Of a stretch of 64,000 bases of DNA, positions 28,980 to 40,639 are shown in pieces. Each line of letters starts with the position of its first letter. Position 1 is the stretch's first letter. The DNA comes from Camarhynchus parvulus (Eukaryota > Chordata > Aves > Passeriformes > Thraupidae), in contig NC_044600.1 in NCBI RefSeq assembly GCF_901933205.1, positions 4,998,501 through 5,062,500 on the forward strand, written 5' to 3'. The notes beneath the pieces are model-generated. The model was given only the letters and a program-made list of their open reading frames with translations, had not been told where the DNA came from and ran no database searches. The position numbers were made by a program, and so were the translations under genes.

Positions 28980-31900
28980 CCTGGCCGGGTCTCTTTGCTC
29001 ATGGGGCGGTCAGAGCAGGGGCAGGGATCCTGGAGTGGGTGAAAAGATGCTGTAAAGCCAAAATCTCTCCATGGAGTAAGTGTGCTTTAGGACAGAAGAG
29101 TCAGTTGTGTGCAAGTCAGTGTGTGTGGGGAAAGGTAAACCCACTCCCAGGAAGCGATTCCAGGCATCAGGCATCCTCCACCCTCTCCTGCAGAGGTGCT
29201 CTGTGGGATCTCGTGAGATGCCTCAATTCCAGTGAATACCCTGAGCTCTGTAACATCCATCTCTTAATTGCCAGAGAGCTTCTGCAGCTCCCAGTGTTTT
29301 CCAGAACCACTTTTATTTTATCAAGTTTCCCATCACACTCTGTCAAATTGGTGCTCTACATCTACAAGCAATTTCAGCTGGACTGGAAATAAATAGGCAT
29401 TTGAAATGGATTTAGGCACTGTCTTTGCAGATCCATGCAAGGATCTAATGTGAATCGGCAGCAAAGGCAATAATTAACATCCCCAGGCAGTGAGGCCAGA
29501 GGAGAGCTGCAGACAGATCCATCAGCTCTGGCTCCAGAGTTAAGGCTGGATTTATAAGTTAATAACTGGCCAAACACACGCCAGTTGCTCTGCTGGCCCT
29601 GCTAACTCAATTCCGGCACTCCCGGCACATTGTGCAGGCATCGTGCTGGAGCAGCAGGAATTATCCCTCAGCAGCAGGAATTATCCCTCAGCAACTGCTC
29701 AGGACATGCAGGGAGATAAATACAACTCCTTTCTAGTTAAAGTAGAAATTCTTCTCCTCCATTTACCCATGCCAGCTCACCCAGTGCTGAGGGGATTTAT
29801 TAGCAGGTCATGGGGAGTTCAGGTGCTCCTGCTGCTCTCTGGAGAGGTGATGGATTTTGCCATTCGTGAGCAGATCCCATGGGAAAGAATCTGTTCTTTT
29901 GGGAAGAAGGGGTTTGGCAGCAGCAGGATGCAAACCCAGGGACTGCAGCATCATCTGTAACAAGTGGCATTTTCCCTTTGGAAATGAATCCTGTGAGAGG
30001 TGGGCAGCCTGCCCTGCCCTTCCCTGCCTGGAGCTGGGGCTGGCAGAGCCCTCAGCACCTCCTGTCCCTGTCACCCAACCCCTCATCAGCAGTAATTAAT
30101 TAAGAAGCAGCCACAGTGCTGTTTCCCAGAGCCTGGTGTTTGTCACAGGGATGGATTTCCAGTAGCAAATCCATCCCAATGCTTCAAGTTACAGGATGAA
30201 GTCTTCTCCATCCTGCTCTTCCTCACCTGGGCAGCTCTTTGGTGGGGTTACCATGTTTTCAGGATCAGGAGGAAATAATAATTTTAGATATTTTATATTT
30301 TATATGCAGATAAATATCTAAAATACAGCCCTGGCCTCTCGGCTGGCTGCCCCCCAGCCTCACCTCTGATGTCAGCAGGGTCAGTGCTCCCACCCTGCTT
30401 TCCAAACTGAGCCTTTCCCAATCTGCCTTCCTGCTTTTCCTTGTTTTTCCAGTGGAACTGGGGCTGCTGAGTGAGGGCACCTCTCAGCTGCCGACTGTGC
30501 CAGAGGTTTGTGATTGCTCCACTGAGTTGGGAAAGGCAGGGGAGAGTGGACATCTGTGCTGAGGGAATACTGGGAAACAGCTCCTTGGTCCTTGCAGGAT
30601 CCCTGTGCTCCTCACCTGCCCAAAAATCCTTCAGGGACTTGTGCCCTTTGCACTCAGTCTGTTTAACACAGCCAAAGGGATGGCAGGACTTGTCTTCACT
30701 TCCCTGCAGAAAATAGAGAGGGAAAACTGCCAGGGAGCGTGGGGGATGCAGCTGTTCCCAGCTCTGGCACAGCTGTCCAGTGACAGAGGTGGCACTTGGT
30801 GTGGGCTCATGGAAAGGGTCACAGAGCTCCAGGTGTCCCTGACACACAACTCAGCCCAAATCCTACACCTCTTCCATGGGGAGCCTCCCTGCTGCTTTTC
30901 TCCAGGTTTTTGACTTTTCCTGGCAGCACAGGAGTGCCTGTTCCTGGTGGGAGGGCTGGCTGGCACTCCTGGTACCCCACACAGCTTTGGAGGGCACTGG
31001 CAGGAAAGCAGCAGAGATCTCCACCCTGGGCGGGGATCAGGCCAGGCTTTTTCACTACAACAATTCCTGGGAAGGTGGAGTTGTACATTTTTCATTGTTT
31101 TCCAGTTTTCTCTTTGCCCCATGTCCCTCCAGCTTCCCCCTGCCTTGCGGGGGGTGTCAGGACAGAGATGCTCCTGTGGGCTCTGTCTGGAGTTTGGTTC
31201 AGTGCCTTTATAAATCTTCTATAAAATATTCCTGCCATTCTTTGATTATTTTCCTGTTTTATCCACGCATGGATTTAAACACAGTCAGGAGCAGGGAGTG
31301 TTTTTTTTGGCAAGGCTGAGTTTTAATCAGCTGAAACTCCACGAGGGAGCCCAATATCAGTGCCCGAGGAGCCAGAGCACCGACTGTGGACGCAGCCCCG
31401 CCATTCATTAAACATCAAATAACTGCAATTAATTAGGAGGCCAAGGCAGCTCTTAGAGCACTCGGGGCTGATTTTTGGAGTGCTCCTGGAGGCGAATGTG
31501 GCTGGAAACCGCCCGGCTCCTGTGAATCAGCCCGGGCCCCACCCAGCCCCACACCACCGGGGTGTTCCTGCATTTGCTGCTCCCGATCCATTGGCAAACT
31601 CGTCCTCATCTTTTCCATGGGCTGCTCGGACAGCCCAGGCTAAAGCTGAACTCCAGGCATGGCTGGGGAGAGCCCTCTGAGCTAGGGGATGGGGGCAGAG
31701 CTGCCTCCCTTCAGTGCTGGGATGCTGGAGGGAAAAGCAGGCTTGGGGAAAAAAAAATTAAAAATAATAATAAATCCACTTATGGCTTAAAAAGAGGTCT
31801 TGGTTGAAGTAGCGGAGTTTTCTGGCTCTGGGGTTGTAAGCAACAATTTTGTTTGTTTCATCTAGGCACTAAAAGGAAATGCGTAAATAGAGCTGGTTGC

Positions 31901-32167
31901 TGATGGCAGCCTCTGTCAGTAAGGACAAAATTGAGGTTTTTTTGGCTAAAACGCCTTCTCCCCATGTCCTCCCCCACACCACAGCCTGTCCCAGGCACCG
32001 ACTCCCTTCACCCACCCTCGAAGACCAATTTGTGGGCACGGCAGAAGCGGCTGAGAATGTCGCACCAGCTCCTGCCCGATAACCATCTCTTGAAGAACTA
32101 CAAAGACATGATAAAGTTGCTAAAACTGCGCCAGTTTCAGTGTTCTGAAGAAAAGATCAGAAATGCC
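28980..32167 (-). other. Upstream of copy A, possible leader intron
   Basis: No coding gene recognised. A pyrimidine-rich stretch followed by CAAAG (- strand, about 28994-29030) could be the acceptor for a leader exon. A short two-copy repeat of CAGCAGGAATTATCCCT lies at about 29650-29690. Otherwise featureless. Confidence 0.4.
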
Positions 32168-32460
32168 ACTCACCTTGCTGTGCTTCCCATGCTCCGGGGA
32201 GGTCATAGCCGTGCTAGGGAGCAGCAGCAGCCAGCGTCCTGCTTTTATTTCCCACTGCTTTTCTCAGCAATCCCAGCGCCTCCTCGTTTAACTTCCACAT
32301 GGTTTCGGAGCGCTGGAATCCTGCCGGCATCTGCAGCCCGGTCCGGTGGCTGCAGAACAGGAAATCCTGTATTTTGTTTCTCTTCTCCACACCAAATGTG
32401 TGCAGTTAATAACGTGAAAGCCGCTGGGAAGGCGATGACGTCGTTTGGTGACAGTGCCCT
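32168..32460 (-). promoter_or_regulatory. Candidate leader exon and promoter of copy A
   Basis: On the - strand, CAAG/GTGAGT, a perfect vertebrate splice donor, has its GTGAGT at 32173-32168, about 3.2 kb upstream of the copy A coding start. The sequence just 5' of it (32175-32460) is richer in CpG than its surroundings. It includes a cAMP-response-like TGACGTCG (about 32436-32443) and an ETS-type core ACAGGAAATCC (about 32358-32368). Motifs are seen; the assignment as first exon and promoter is inferred. Confidence 0.35.
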
Positions 32461-33277
32461 GGGATGGAGACCTCGGATTTCTGTCCCCGCAGGGCACAGG
32501 GGCTGTGGAAGGGGATGGTGCCCTTCCCTCCGGCTGCTCCTGCTCCTCTCCACGGTCACTTTGCCCGGGAAGAGCTGTAAAATACAGGAGCAGACTCCCA
32601 ATAAGTGCTCGCTGAAGGAAAACCGAGCACTCTGCCAGTGTAAGTTACTGGAAGGGAGTAATTTTCCCTCATTTTCTTGGAAGCTTGGTTAGCCTCAGAC
32701 TATCAAGGCTGCAGGCTAAAGCTGGAGGGTTTGGACTTTATTCCTGACATAATGTGATGGTTTAAGGTGGAGATTTCCCCCCAAAATACTGTTGTTTAAA
32801 AAACCCATAATGTGCATCATTCCCAATCTTTTCCTTTAATTCCTTTAATTCCCTTCCTATATATATATATGCACATATAGAGCGTTTTCAGCTGTTTTTC
32901 TGCCGGCTGAGCGTGACTTCCTTTCTGCATGGCCAAAGAAGTGGTGTAACTTCATGGTGTGACTTCTTCTGAGCTGCCTCTTTTCCAGCTGAGCAGTTTT
33001 ACCTGATATCCAGGGTCACAGCTCACGGCTCAGGGCTTGTACAGATAATTTGGCTGTTGGCAACTTTCCCTTCCTGGAGGTAGCATAAAAATAGAAATAT
33101 TCCTACCCTATTTTTTGTAAATGGTTCTGTAACCTCACTAAATTAATGTGAACAGAACTGTGGAGGAGAGATGAAAGGAGGAAGATCTTATCAACCTGTT
33201 ACCAGCTCAGGGGCTGGGGTCAGGAGTGCACCAGAGCTGTGGCACCCACTCAGCTGCCAGGTCTCCTTGTGCCCAAA
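32461..33277. other. Intergenic
   Basis: No gene recognised. A short (TA) run lies at 32861-32871. Confidence 0.5.
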
Positions 33278-33450
33278 AATCACAGAATCTGAGAGTGATT
33301 TGGATTGGGGACCTTAAAGACTCTCTGATTCCAACACTCCTGCCATGGGCAGGGACACCTCCCACTACCCCAGGTTGTTCCAAGCCCTGTCCAGCCTTGG
33401 ACACTTCCAGGGATGGGGCAGCCCCAGCTTCTCTGGGCACCCTAAATCCC
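33278..33450 (-). repeat. CR1-type LINE 3' fragment, minus orientation
   Basis: Antisense CR1 3' end: 'aatcacagaatctgagag', 'ggggaccttaaagactctc', 'cctgccatgggcagggaca', 'cttggacacttccagggatg', 'cagcttctctgggcaccct'. Confidence 0.87.
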
Positions 33451-36400
33451 CATGGTTCTCATTTCAGAGGATTTGAGAGATGCAAGAACTGTTTGTCATT
33501 GCCAGTTTTCTTCCTGTGCATCTCTTCCAGCAGCTGGTGCTGATCCTGGGAAGAAGGAGAAGCCCTCGTGTGTTTGTGGAGCATTCAGAGAGCACAGAAG
33601 GGAGGCTGGCACTGTGCCCTGTGTCCCTTTCCAGAGGGCAGAGGTTAATCCCAAAGTGAAGGGGCTGTTTTATCAGGATATCCTGCCTGGGACATCCTAT
33701 TTCTGTGTCTGCAGCAGCATATCCAGCCATCCCTGAGCCCTATTTTTAGGTGTGGGTTTTTTTTTTTCCAGCTGTGCTGCTGGGGAGGGAGAGATCAGTG
33801 GATGTCAGACCCAAGCAAGGGCTTTGTAACCAAGCTGAGCCCTTCCTCTGCTCCTTGGCAGATTTTGGAGAGCTTTTACAGAGGATCACAACATTCCTGG
33901 CTATGAAAAACTGAGGGATTGACAAACCTCAGTCCTCATCCTTCCACACACATGGATCAACCTCTCCATTCTTCTTTCAACTTGAACATGTTTTTGTTTA
34001 GCATTTCTGTTTCTCTGGCTCATCCCCAACGTGCCTTTCACACTTGGCAACGTTCTGCTTTCAAAGGCAGAAGACACAAAGGAACTTTTAAAATAACTTT
34101 TTAAATAACTGTGAGACTTTATCTAAGGCCTCCAGATAAAGGTCTCTTCTCCTGCAGCCTGGTATCCTGCGGGCAGGGGGCCAAATGCAGATGATCAGCA
34201 TCTCTCAAGCGCTCAGCATTGAGAATATCTGACAGGATGCACCTGAAGGATGTATGAAAAGCAGGGGGAGGAGGAGGTTTGTTCACACAAAGCAGCTTCA
34301 CCCTTGTGCAGGGAGCTGAGCAGGGCTGGGTGAGCCCCCAGCTCATTGTCCCTCTTGCTGTCACACAGACTTCTCTGCAGGGACAGCATTTGGGAAGCTC
34401 TGATTCATTTTACAGCAAATCATTGTCAATGCCTCCCTTACTTTTTGGGCTAAGCCTTTGTCTAATCCACAAACCCAGCATTTTTGGTTAAAATGTACCA
34501 GTCATCCCCAAAATCTTTTAAGTGCGATGAAGTGGTTTCATGTTTTTGAGCTGTGGGGATGTTATCCTGCATTTCCAGCATATTTTTTTTTTTCCGTGGG
34601 CAGAGAGCTGGTAATTTCATTTAAGGGAAGCAAGAGGTACTGCAAGATTCTGCAGCTCAGAACATGAAGCTGCAGAAAGCCTTTAAATCTCTCAGGAGTT
34701 TTTTCCAAATATGTTTGTCCTCATGCACAGGAGAGCCCTTTCAAGCCGGATGGGAGGTACCAGACATCTGCTCCTGGTTAGGATGCACTGCAGAAAAACA
34801 CATTTGCTTTTTGCTAAAAGGTGAATGGCTCATGTTCTAGAGGAAAAGAAATGTGTTTACCCAGGGCTGTGCCTTAGGCACAGGCCAGTGCAGGTGGCTT
34901 GGAGACATCACCACATCTCCATCCTGAGCAGTTCCCTTCAGAAGATGCTCCAGCTCCAGAAGACCTTCTGATCCCTCTTTCATACCCCTGTGGAGCTGTA
35001 CCAAATCTCTTGATTTGGTTCAATTCTGCCTTTCTGTGGCATGTCTGTTAAAACAGCTTTTCTGTGTGTGCCCAAGAAGGAAGTCTCTTTCTACTCGTGA
35101 GTCTGAGCAGCAGGACCAGCACAAGAGATAATCCAGGAGCAACATCATGAAATTATATTTCCTCTTGTCAAAATAATAAACATGTTTTTTGGTCACAGGA
35201 AATGGGGTGAATTACAGGAACCTGAGCCAGGCTTGTTGTGCCTCTGATTGTGTGAGGCAAAGCAGCTCCTGCAGCCCAGGTCCTGGGTCAGATCCAGCAC
35301 CAGCCAGCTGGGAAGGCAGCTGGAGCAGTCTCATCCTCACTGGAATGCCTGTTTTCTTCTCTTGAGATGCGCCCTGAGGTTTTGGAGGCCTGAACTAAAG
35401 GGTTTGGATATCACACGTGGGATTTTTAAGGCCAAATGGGTCATCTTAGACTTTCAGAAACTGCAAGTTTTCCCTGATCTCTCTCTGCTCTGAGCTGTTG
35501 CTCTCTGGGCTGGCCCATCCTGACTGACTTTCCCTGGTGGTTTAAACCCATCTGGCAGCTGAACCCCACAGAGGTGGTTTAGCTCTACCCCAGCCAAAAC
35601 CAGGGCACTTTCCCCCACACCAGAAGAGACTTTCAGTCAGAGTTATCTGATCCCCTGCACACCACAGGATTGAAAGTGGTGAATGTGACTCTTCCTCACA
35701 GGTTGGGGCTGCAGTATGGAAAAGGAGCATTTTGGGGAACCTGAGGGAGTTCAGAGGGTAAGTGAGGCAGGAAAATGTGGGGAGCTGAGGTGCTTGGGGA
35801 ATGCCATCATGGAGATGGAGAATGTTATCTCTGATGGAGACACCAAATCCTTGCTAAGGTTATGGGCAGGAGAGCACTGTCACTCCTGGACACAGAGCAG
35901 CTGTAGCAGGTATTCCCATGCCTTGCCCATCTCCCACTACCTGGGACACTTTCCCATCCTTAAAATACTTCTAATAGAAGTGTGGTAGATTCAAAACTTA
36001 AATAAATAACCACCATTCAGAGTAAAAACAAGCAACAAATCAGTTAAGAATAATAAAAGTTGTGCTCCTTCACTTGAACTCTGATCCCAGGAGGAGCTGA
36101 TCCCATGCAGTTTTCCAGGTACCAGCGATAACTACAAAACTCAGCTGATGTTTGCAAAATAGCTTTTATTTTTTTTTTTGAGCATCAGTTCTCGGGAAGT
36201 AAAACCCACAGAAGGAGCTACAGAGTTCCCGTAAGTGCCCTCGGCTTGTTTTCACAGGCTGATCAAGGGAGACGGGTGCGAAAGTGAAGGGACAGGAAAC
36301 AGCTCCCAGTCACGCTGAGGCTGAGCAAGGTCTATAAAAATCCTCCAAACAAGCACTGAAACTGAACTCTCCTTCTCTGACAACTTTATACGGAGTGTAG

Positions 36401-36634
36401 CTTATGAGAGACTGCTGAACTGACAACAATGTGCAAACATTTATTGTGTCAGTGACATCAGAGAGAACATTTCCATCGACCCCAGTGCATCCTACTCAGC
36501 CCAAAATCATCTTCTCACACCTGGGAGGAGAACTATGACAGCTTGTTGTGTTTAATTAGTGCTGTTGCCTTTTAGAGGGAAATGGTTGTTTAAACCCTGA
36601 TTCTTGGCTTTCCTCCAGATCCTTTTTTTTTAAA
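33451..36634. other. Intergenic
   Basis: No gene recognised. The segment 36150-36480 has a T tract and possible - strand polyadenylation signals at 36165-36170 and 36440-36445. No other repeats noted. Confidence 0.45.
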
Positions 36635-38050
36635 TTTATTTTGTAAAACAGAGAAGTGGGAAAACACAATATACAGAAAATATTTGGCTGACTTACATTT
36701 ACTCACTGGAATTGAATGGTTGGAGTTAAAATACACATAGCAAGTGTTTCTGGTATTTTTTCTGGTTTTGTAGCAGCTGTTGCAAGACTGTACAAATTGT
36801 TCACATTCTTTTGAAAATATACTGATTTCCAAAGGCAATAAATTGGTGACTATTCAGCCAAATCCATGCCCAGGTATCATGAGATACCCTTGAAGTTACA
36901 GAGTGTGTAGACTCGGCTGAAGAGCTGTAACTAATTAAAAATAATGGGTAAATGAATCCTTCCTTGTCACTGCTTTGCATAGCTACCTAAAAATGTAAAC
37001 ATTAGGATCATGACAAGACCTGGTGGAAAAAAAGAATCACATTAGTTTATGAACTTAACTTCTGGTCTATCAGTGAAATCACCTTGGCAAGGACTCTTCC
37101 CTTTTTTAAAAGATGCATCAACTGAACAGGTTGAGCTGAGATTTTTTTGGGGCAGATTCATCTCAGGTACCTCTGGACCACACACAGAAGGGAGTAAGAA
37201 CCTGAGTGGTACCACCAGCACCATCAAACCCACCTGCACTGACCCCAGGACCACCATGGTCCTGCCTCAAGGGGTCCAAAGGCAAAAGCCACCTGCCCAT
37301 GTCCACCTTGCCAGCTTGGAGAGGAAGAAAGTTACCTGGAGCAAGGGAAGGTGCCACTCTTTGGATGTTTGAGGAGAATTTGTCTCACAGAGGGTCTTGC
37401 ACCAGCTGCAGGTGCAAGTTCTGGGATGTGTCAGCAATTAGGGAGCAAACAGAGCTGGGTGAGGAGGGAAAGGAGGAACAGAGCAGGAGAGTGTGTGTGG
37501 AAAGGGGGAGCAGAGGTCACTGGTGACCAGTGGGATGCACCAAACCCAGGAGCACATGGAAACCACCTTCACCTGTCCACAGCCCCCACTGCACAAACCA
37601 CAATGTCCTTTGGTTGCTACTGGCCAGTTTTGGGTTCTGGTGTGGTTTTCCCAGAGAAGATCCTTAGCAGATGTCAGTGTATGAATGTGGGATTGTCTCT
37701 GGCTTGATCACAGAGCCTGCAACTGGGAAAATAGAGGAAAAGCCTGGGACTTTTCCACCATTTCCCAGTATAAGTTTTTTCACTCTCTCCTGTGTATTTT
37801 GTAGTCCAGTGAGGCCAGGTGTGGGCGGCACAGGGAGGGGGACAGTCACATCAATTGAGCCACTCACCAGATTCTAACACAGCAGTCTTAGACAAGGTTT
37901 TATCTTCTATATACTGAAAAAATTCCACTACCACAAAATTCCTTTGGACAAACCTGCAGGATCTTCCACAACAGAGTTGGTAATGGGGTATCCCAGACCA
38001 GTCTCAGATTTCACACGAAATACCTTAGCTTCTTCCAAGCAGCTTTCTTG
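36635..38050 (-). other. P2RY10: Probable 3' UTR of P2RY10 copy B
   Basis: Non-coding sequence downstream of the copy B stop codon. The nearest clear - strand AATAAA (TTTATT on +) is at 36635-36640, giving a UTR of about 1.4 kb. Later signals at 36440 and 36165 are alternatives. Confidence 0.4.
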
Positions 38051-39073
38051 TCATTCCCTCATCGACGAGGCGCTCTCTTTGCTCATGAGCCGGCTCCGGA
38101 TGGCCATGCTGCTGTGCCTGGAAATCTGTTCCTGGAACTCAGAAGTCATGAAGAAATAGATGATGGGATCCAAGCAACAGTCGAAGCTGGCGAGGCTCAG
38201 GCAGAAGGGCTGGGTGTAGAGCGTGATGGTGCTCAGGAAGCAGTCTGTGATGACATTCTCCTTCACCAACATGTAGAAGAAGAAGTTGATGTGGTAGGGA
38301 GCAAAACACACACAGAACACAACAGCACACATGGAAACCATCCTGAGGGCCTTCCTCCTCTCCCCGCTGTTTTCCTCTGGGACATGGAAGCCCCGGATGG
38401 AGTTTCTTGTTTTCCATGTGCAGAATAAGATGATGACGAGCGGGCCCACGAAGCCCAGGAGCTCAGCAGCGCCAGTCATCAGCACCGTGCCCACCTTGCT
38501 GTCGATCGGCTTCACCTGCAGGTCAGCAAAGCAGCTGGTGGTGTTGGCACCCAGCCCGTGGCTCCTCATGATGGGGAAGGGCACACAGAGGGCACCCACA
38601 ACGAGCCAGACCAGGGCGCTGATGGCCACGTCATAGCGGCGCTTCCAGCCCTTGGCTTGGAAGGGGTGGTACAGGAAGAAGTAGCGCTGGATGCTGATGC
38701 AGGTGAGGAAGCAGATACTGGCATACATGTTGAGGTACTTCAGGTAGAAGCAGAGCAAGCACAGGACATCCCCAAATGGCCAGATGTGGTTGATGTAGTA
38801 GTAGATGCGCAGGGGCAGCGAGAGGACGTGGGCCAGGTCAGCCACAGCCAGGTTGATCATGAAGATGACGGCTTTGCTCTTCCTGCTGAGGAACCGGCAC
38901 AGGACCCACAGGGCAGCACTGTTGGCCAGGAGCCCTGGGATGAAGATGAGGGTGTAGGTGGTGGCATAGAGGCTGCTCTTGAAGGGGATGTCCTGATGGG
39001 AGCAGCTCTGGTTGCTCTGGGTCATGACTGGGTTGCTGGAAGAGGCTGTGATGGTGTAGGGTGAGTGGATCAT
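38051..39073 (-). CDS. P2RY10: P2Y purinoceptor 10 (P2RY10), copy B, intact
   Basis: Class A GPCR; the mammalian orthologue responds to lysophosphatidylserine and is restricted mainly to lymphoid cells. I chose Met at 39073, giving 340 codons, close to the human 339. On the - strand a good acceptor (TTTTTGTCTCCACAG) ends at 39076, so the 11 extra upstream codons are probably intronic. Sequons at Asn21 and Asn177; TM1 Asn51; LAVAD (75-79); Cys105 and Cys181; IQRY (128-131) replacing E/DRY; CFAPYH (256-261); DPIIY (302-306) replacing NPxxY. The tail SRLMSKESASSM closely matches the mammalian P2RY10 ending as I recall it, which is why I give this copy the symbol. TM5-TM6 are less like mammalian P2RY10 than copy A is, so one-to-one orthology is not settled. 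Confidence 0.9.
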   Translation of the reverse strand: MIHSPYTITASSSNPVMTQSNQSCSHQDIPFKSSLYATTYTLIFIPGLLANSAALWVLCRFLSRKSKAVIFMINLAVADLAHVLSLPLRIYYYINHIWPFGDVLCLLCFYLKYLNMYASICFLTCISIQRYFFLYHPFQAKGWKRRYDVAISALVWLVVGALCVPFPIMRSHGLGANTTSCFADLQVKPIDSKVGTVLMTGAAELLGFVGPLVIILFCTWKTRNSIRGFHVPEENSGERRKALRMVSMCAVVFCVCFAPYHINFFFYMLVKENVITDCFLSTITLYTQPFCLSLASFDCCLDPIIYFFMTSEFQEQISRHSSMAIRSRLMSKESASSMRE

Positions 39074-39075
39074 TC

Positions 39076-39090
39076 CTGTGGAGACAAAAA
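39076..39090 (-). promoter_or_regulatory. P2RY10: Splice acceptor before P2RY10 copy B coding exon
   Basis: TTTTTGTCTCCACAG on the - strand, a strong pyrimidine tract plus CAG. It places the coding exon start at 39075, two bases before the ATG. It implies at least one non-coding leader exon farther right in the window. Confidence 0.65.
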
Positions 39091-39472
39091 TGGGATGTGA
39101 AGGCAAAGGTTCTGCAAGAGTTGTCAGTGCTCATGTCTGCATTTCCCATTTGGCTGTTCAGCACAAAGCAGAGGTTTGGGAATGTTGTCTGCATGAAACA
39201 TCCTGGAATCATGTTCAGAGCTGCCCTGTCAGAGATCCCACTCTTCCCTCTAGCTGGGAGACCATTCCTGGTGTGTCAGTCCCAGGAGCACAAATGAAGC
39301 TGTGCCACACTGATCATGGGGCAGCAGGAAAAGCTGCCCATCGTTTGGCCATCTCCTCAAGGTCTCCTGTGGTTTGGTCTCTGAGAGCAAGGCAGGAATA
39401 CATGGATGAAAGTGGCATATCCCAGCCTCCATCACGGTCATGGCCCAGCGCTCAGAGTGTGGGTGCCAAGCA
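39091..39472. other. Upstream of copy B, probable intron
   Basis: No coding gene or repeat recognised. Probably part of the leader intron implied by the acceptor at 39076. Confidence 0.45.
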
Positions 39473-39612
39473 CTGAATCGTGGAATGGTTTGGGTTGGAA
39501 AGGACCCTAAAGCCCATCCAGTCCCACCCCCTGCTATGGGCAGGGATGCCTTCCACTATCCCAAGCTGCTCCAAGCCCCATCCAGCCTGGCCTTGAGCAC
39601 TTCCAGGGATAT
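39473..39612 (-). repeat. CR1-type LINE 3' fragment, minus orientation
   Basis: Antisense CR1 3' end: 'gaatcgtggaatggtttggg', 'ttggaaaggaccctaaagcc', 'cccctgctatgggcaggga', 'ccatccagcctggccttgag', 'cacttccagggat'. Confidence 0.88.
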
Positions 39613-40639
39613 GTTGGGCTATATTGGGCATTACGTGAGGGACAGGCCTCCAAGCCCTTCAGAGGACCTCATGGACCCACTTTTCCTGGCATTACGGGCA
39701 CAAACCACATGCAAAAGGGTAGCAGGGAATGAACTTGGAAAATGTGACTGTTGTGAACACAGCCGGTGCTCCTGAAGTGTTCTGTTAATGTATTTAAGCT
39801 GATGGAACACACAGAGACCTGGTCACGCCACCAGCTTCTATTTCTCATCACCATGGCAGCCTCAGTCTGACTCTTTTTTCCATCAGATAATTTTACTTTT
39901 TCGGTACTGCCAATTTCTGCCTCTCAGCCATCAGCAAGATGCCACGTGTTGAACTGTTGGGCCACTTTTCTCTTGCCAGCTTTTGTAACCAGGACCAGTA
40001 AGTTTGGCAACTCTTCCTCAGCAAGGCAACACAGGCAGGAATTGGGGTTTATTGGGGGTTTCCTCCCAGGTTTATAATTCTCACTACAGTGATTCCCTCC
40101 CATGTTGACTATAACGGTTAAAGTTGAAAATCAGCTTCATATGGCACTGCAGACACTGATTCACTCCTCTGACTCATTTCCTGCAAGGGGCATTCGCCAG
40201 AAAAACTGTCTCTGTAGGTAGAAATTAGTAACTCCTACTCTGTTGCTGAAGCTTTTTCCTTCGTGTTACCAAAAGAGTTTAGAGCTCTCACTGACACAGA
40301 GCACAAATTGCTGGGTTTTCAGTCTCTTAATCATTGTGGTGCTTACATTTGGCAGTTCTGTCCAGGCTGCCATGGAAGGGTTGGGATTCAGTCCCCAAAA
40401 TGCCCAGACATGGCAAGGTCCCACATGGGACATGGGCAGTGAGCAGGACCTTGTAACCCCAAACAGATTCTTGCATTTCTTTCTCAGCTTCTCTCTCACA
40501 TTCCCACAGCCTTCAAAAAGCAAGGTCTATGTGTTTATCTCCTGAAGCAGCCTCAACTTCAGCAGCTCCAACTGCTCTGAGCATCAGGAAAGTGCTAGTT
40601 TTGGGAAGCTCTCTGGCTCATCCTCTTCCTTCACCAAGA
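39613..40639. other. Intergenic or copy B leader intron
   Basis: No gene or repeat recognised between the CR1 fragment and the minisatellite. Confidence 0.45.

Noticed and set aside
31931..32692. Open frame of 253 codons on the + strand
   Set aside because: No recognisable domain and low-complexity composition. It overlaps the candidate leader exon of copy A on the other strand. Length alone is not enough in GC-rich DNA.
39074..39106. Eleven extra N-terminal codons for P2RY10 copy B starting at 39106
   Set aside because: They cross a strong splice acceptor (ends at 39076). Starting at 39073 gives a length that fits the family.
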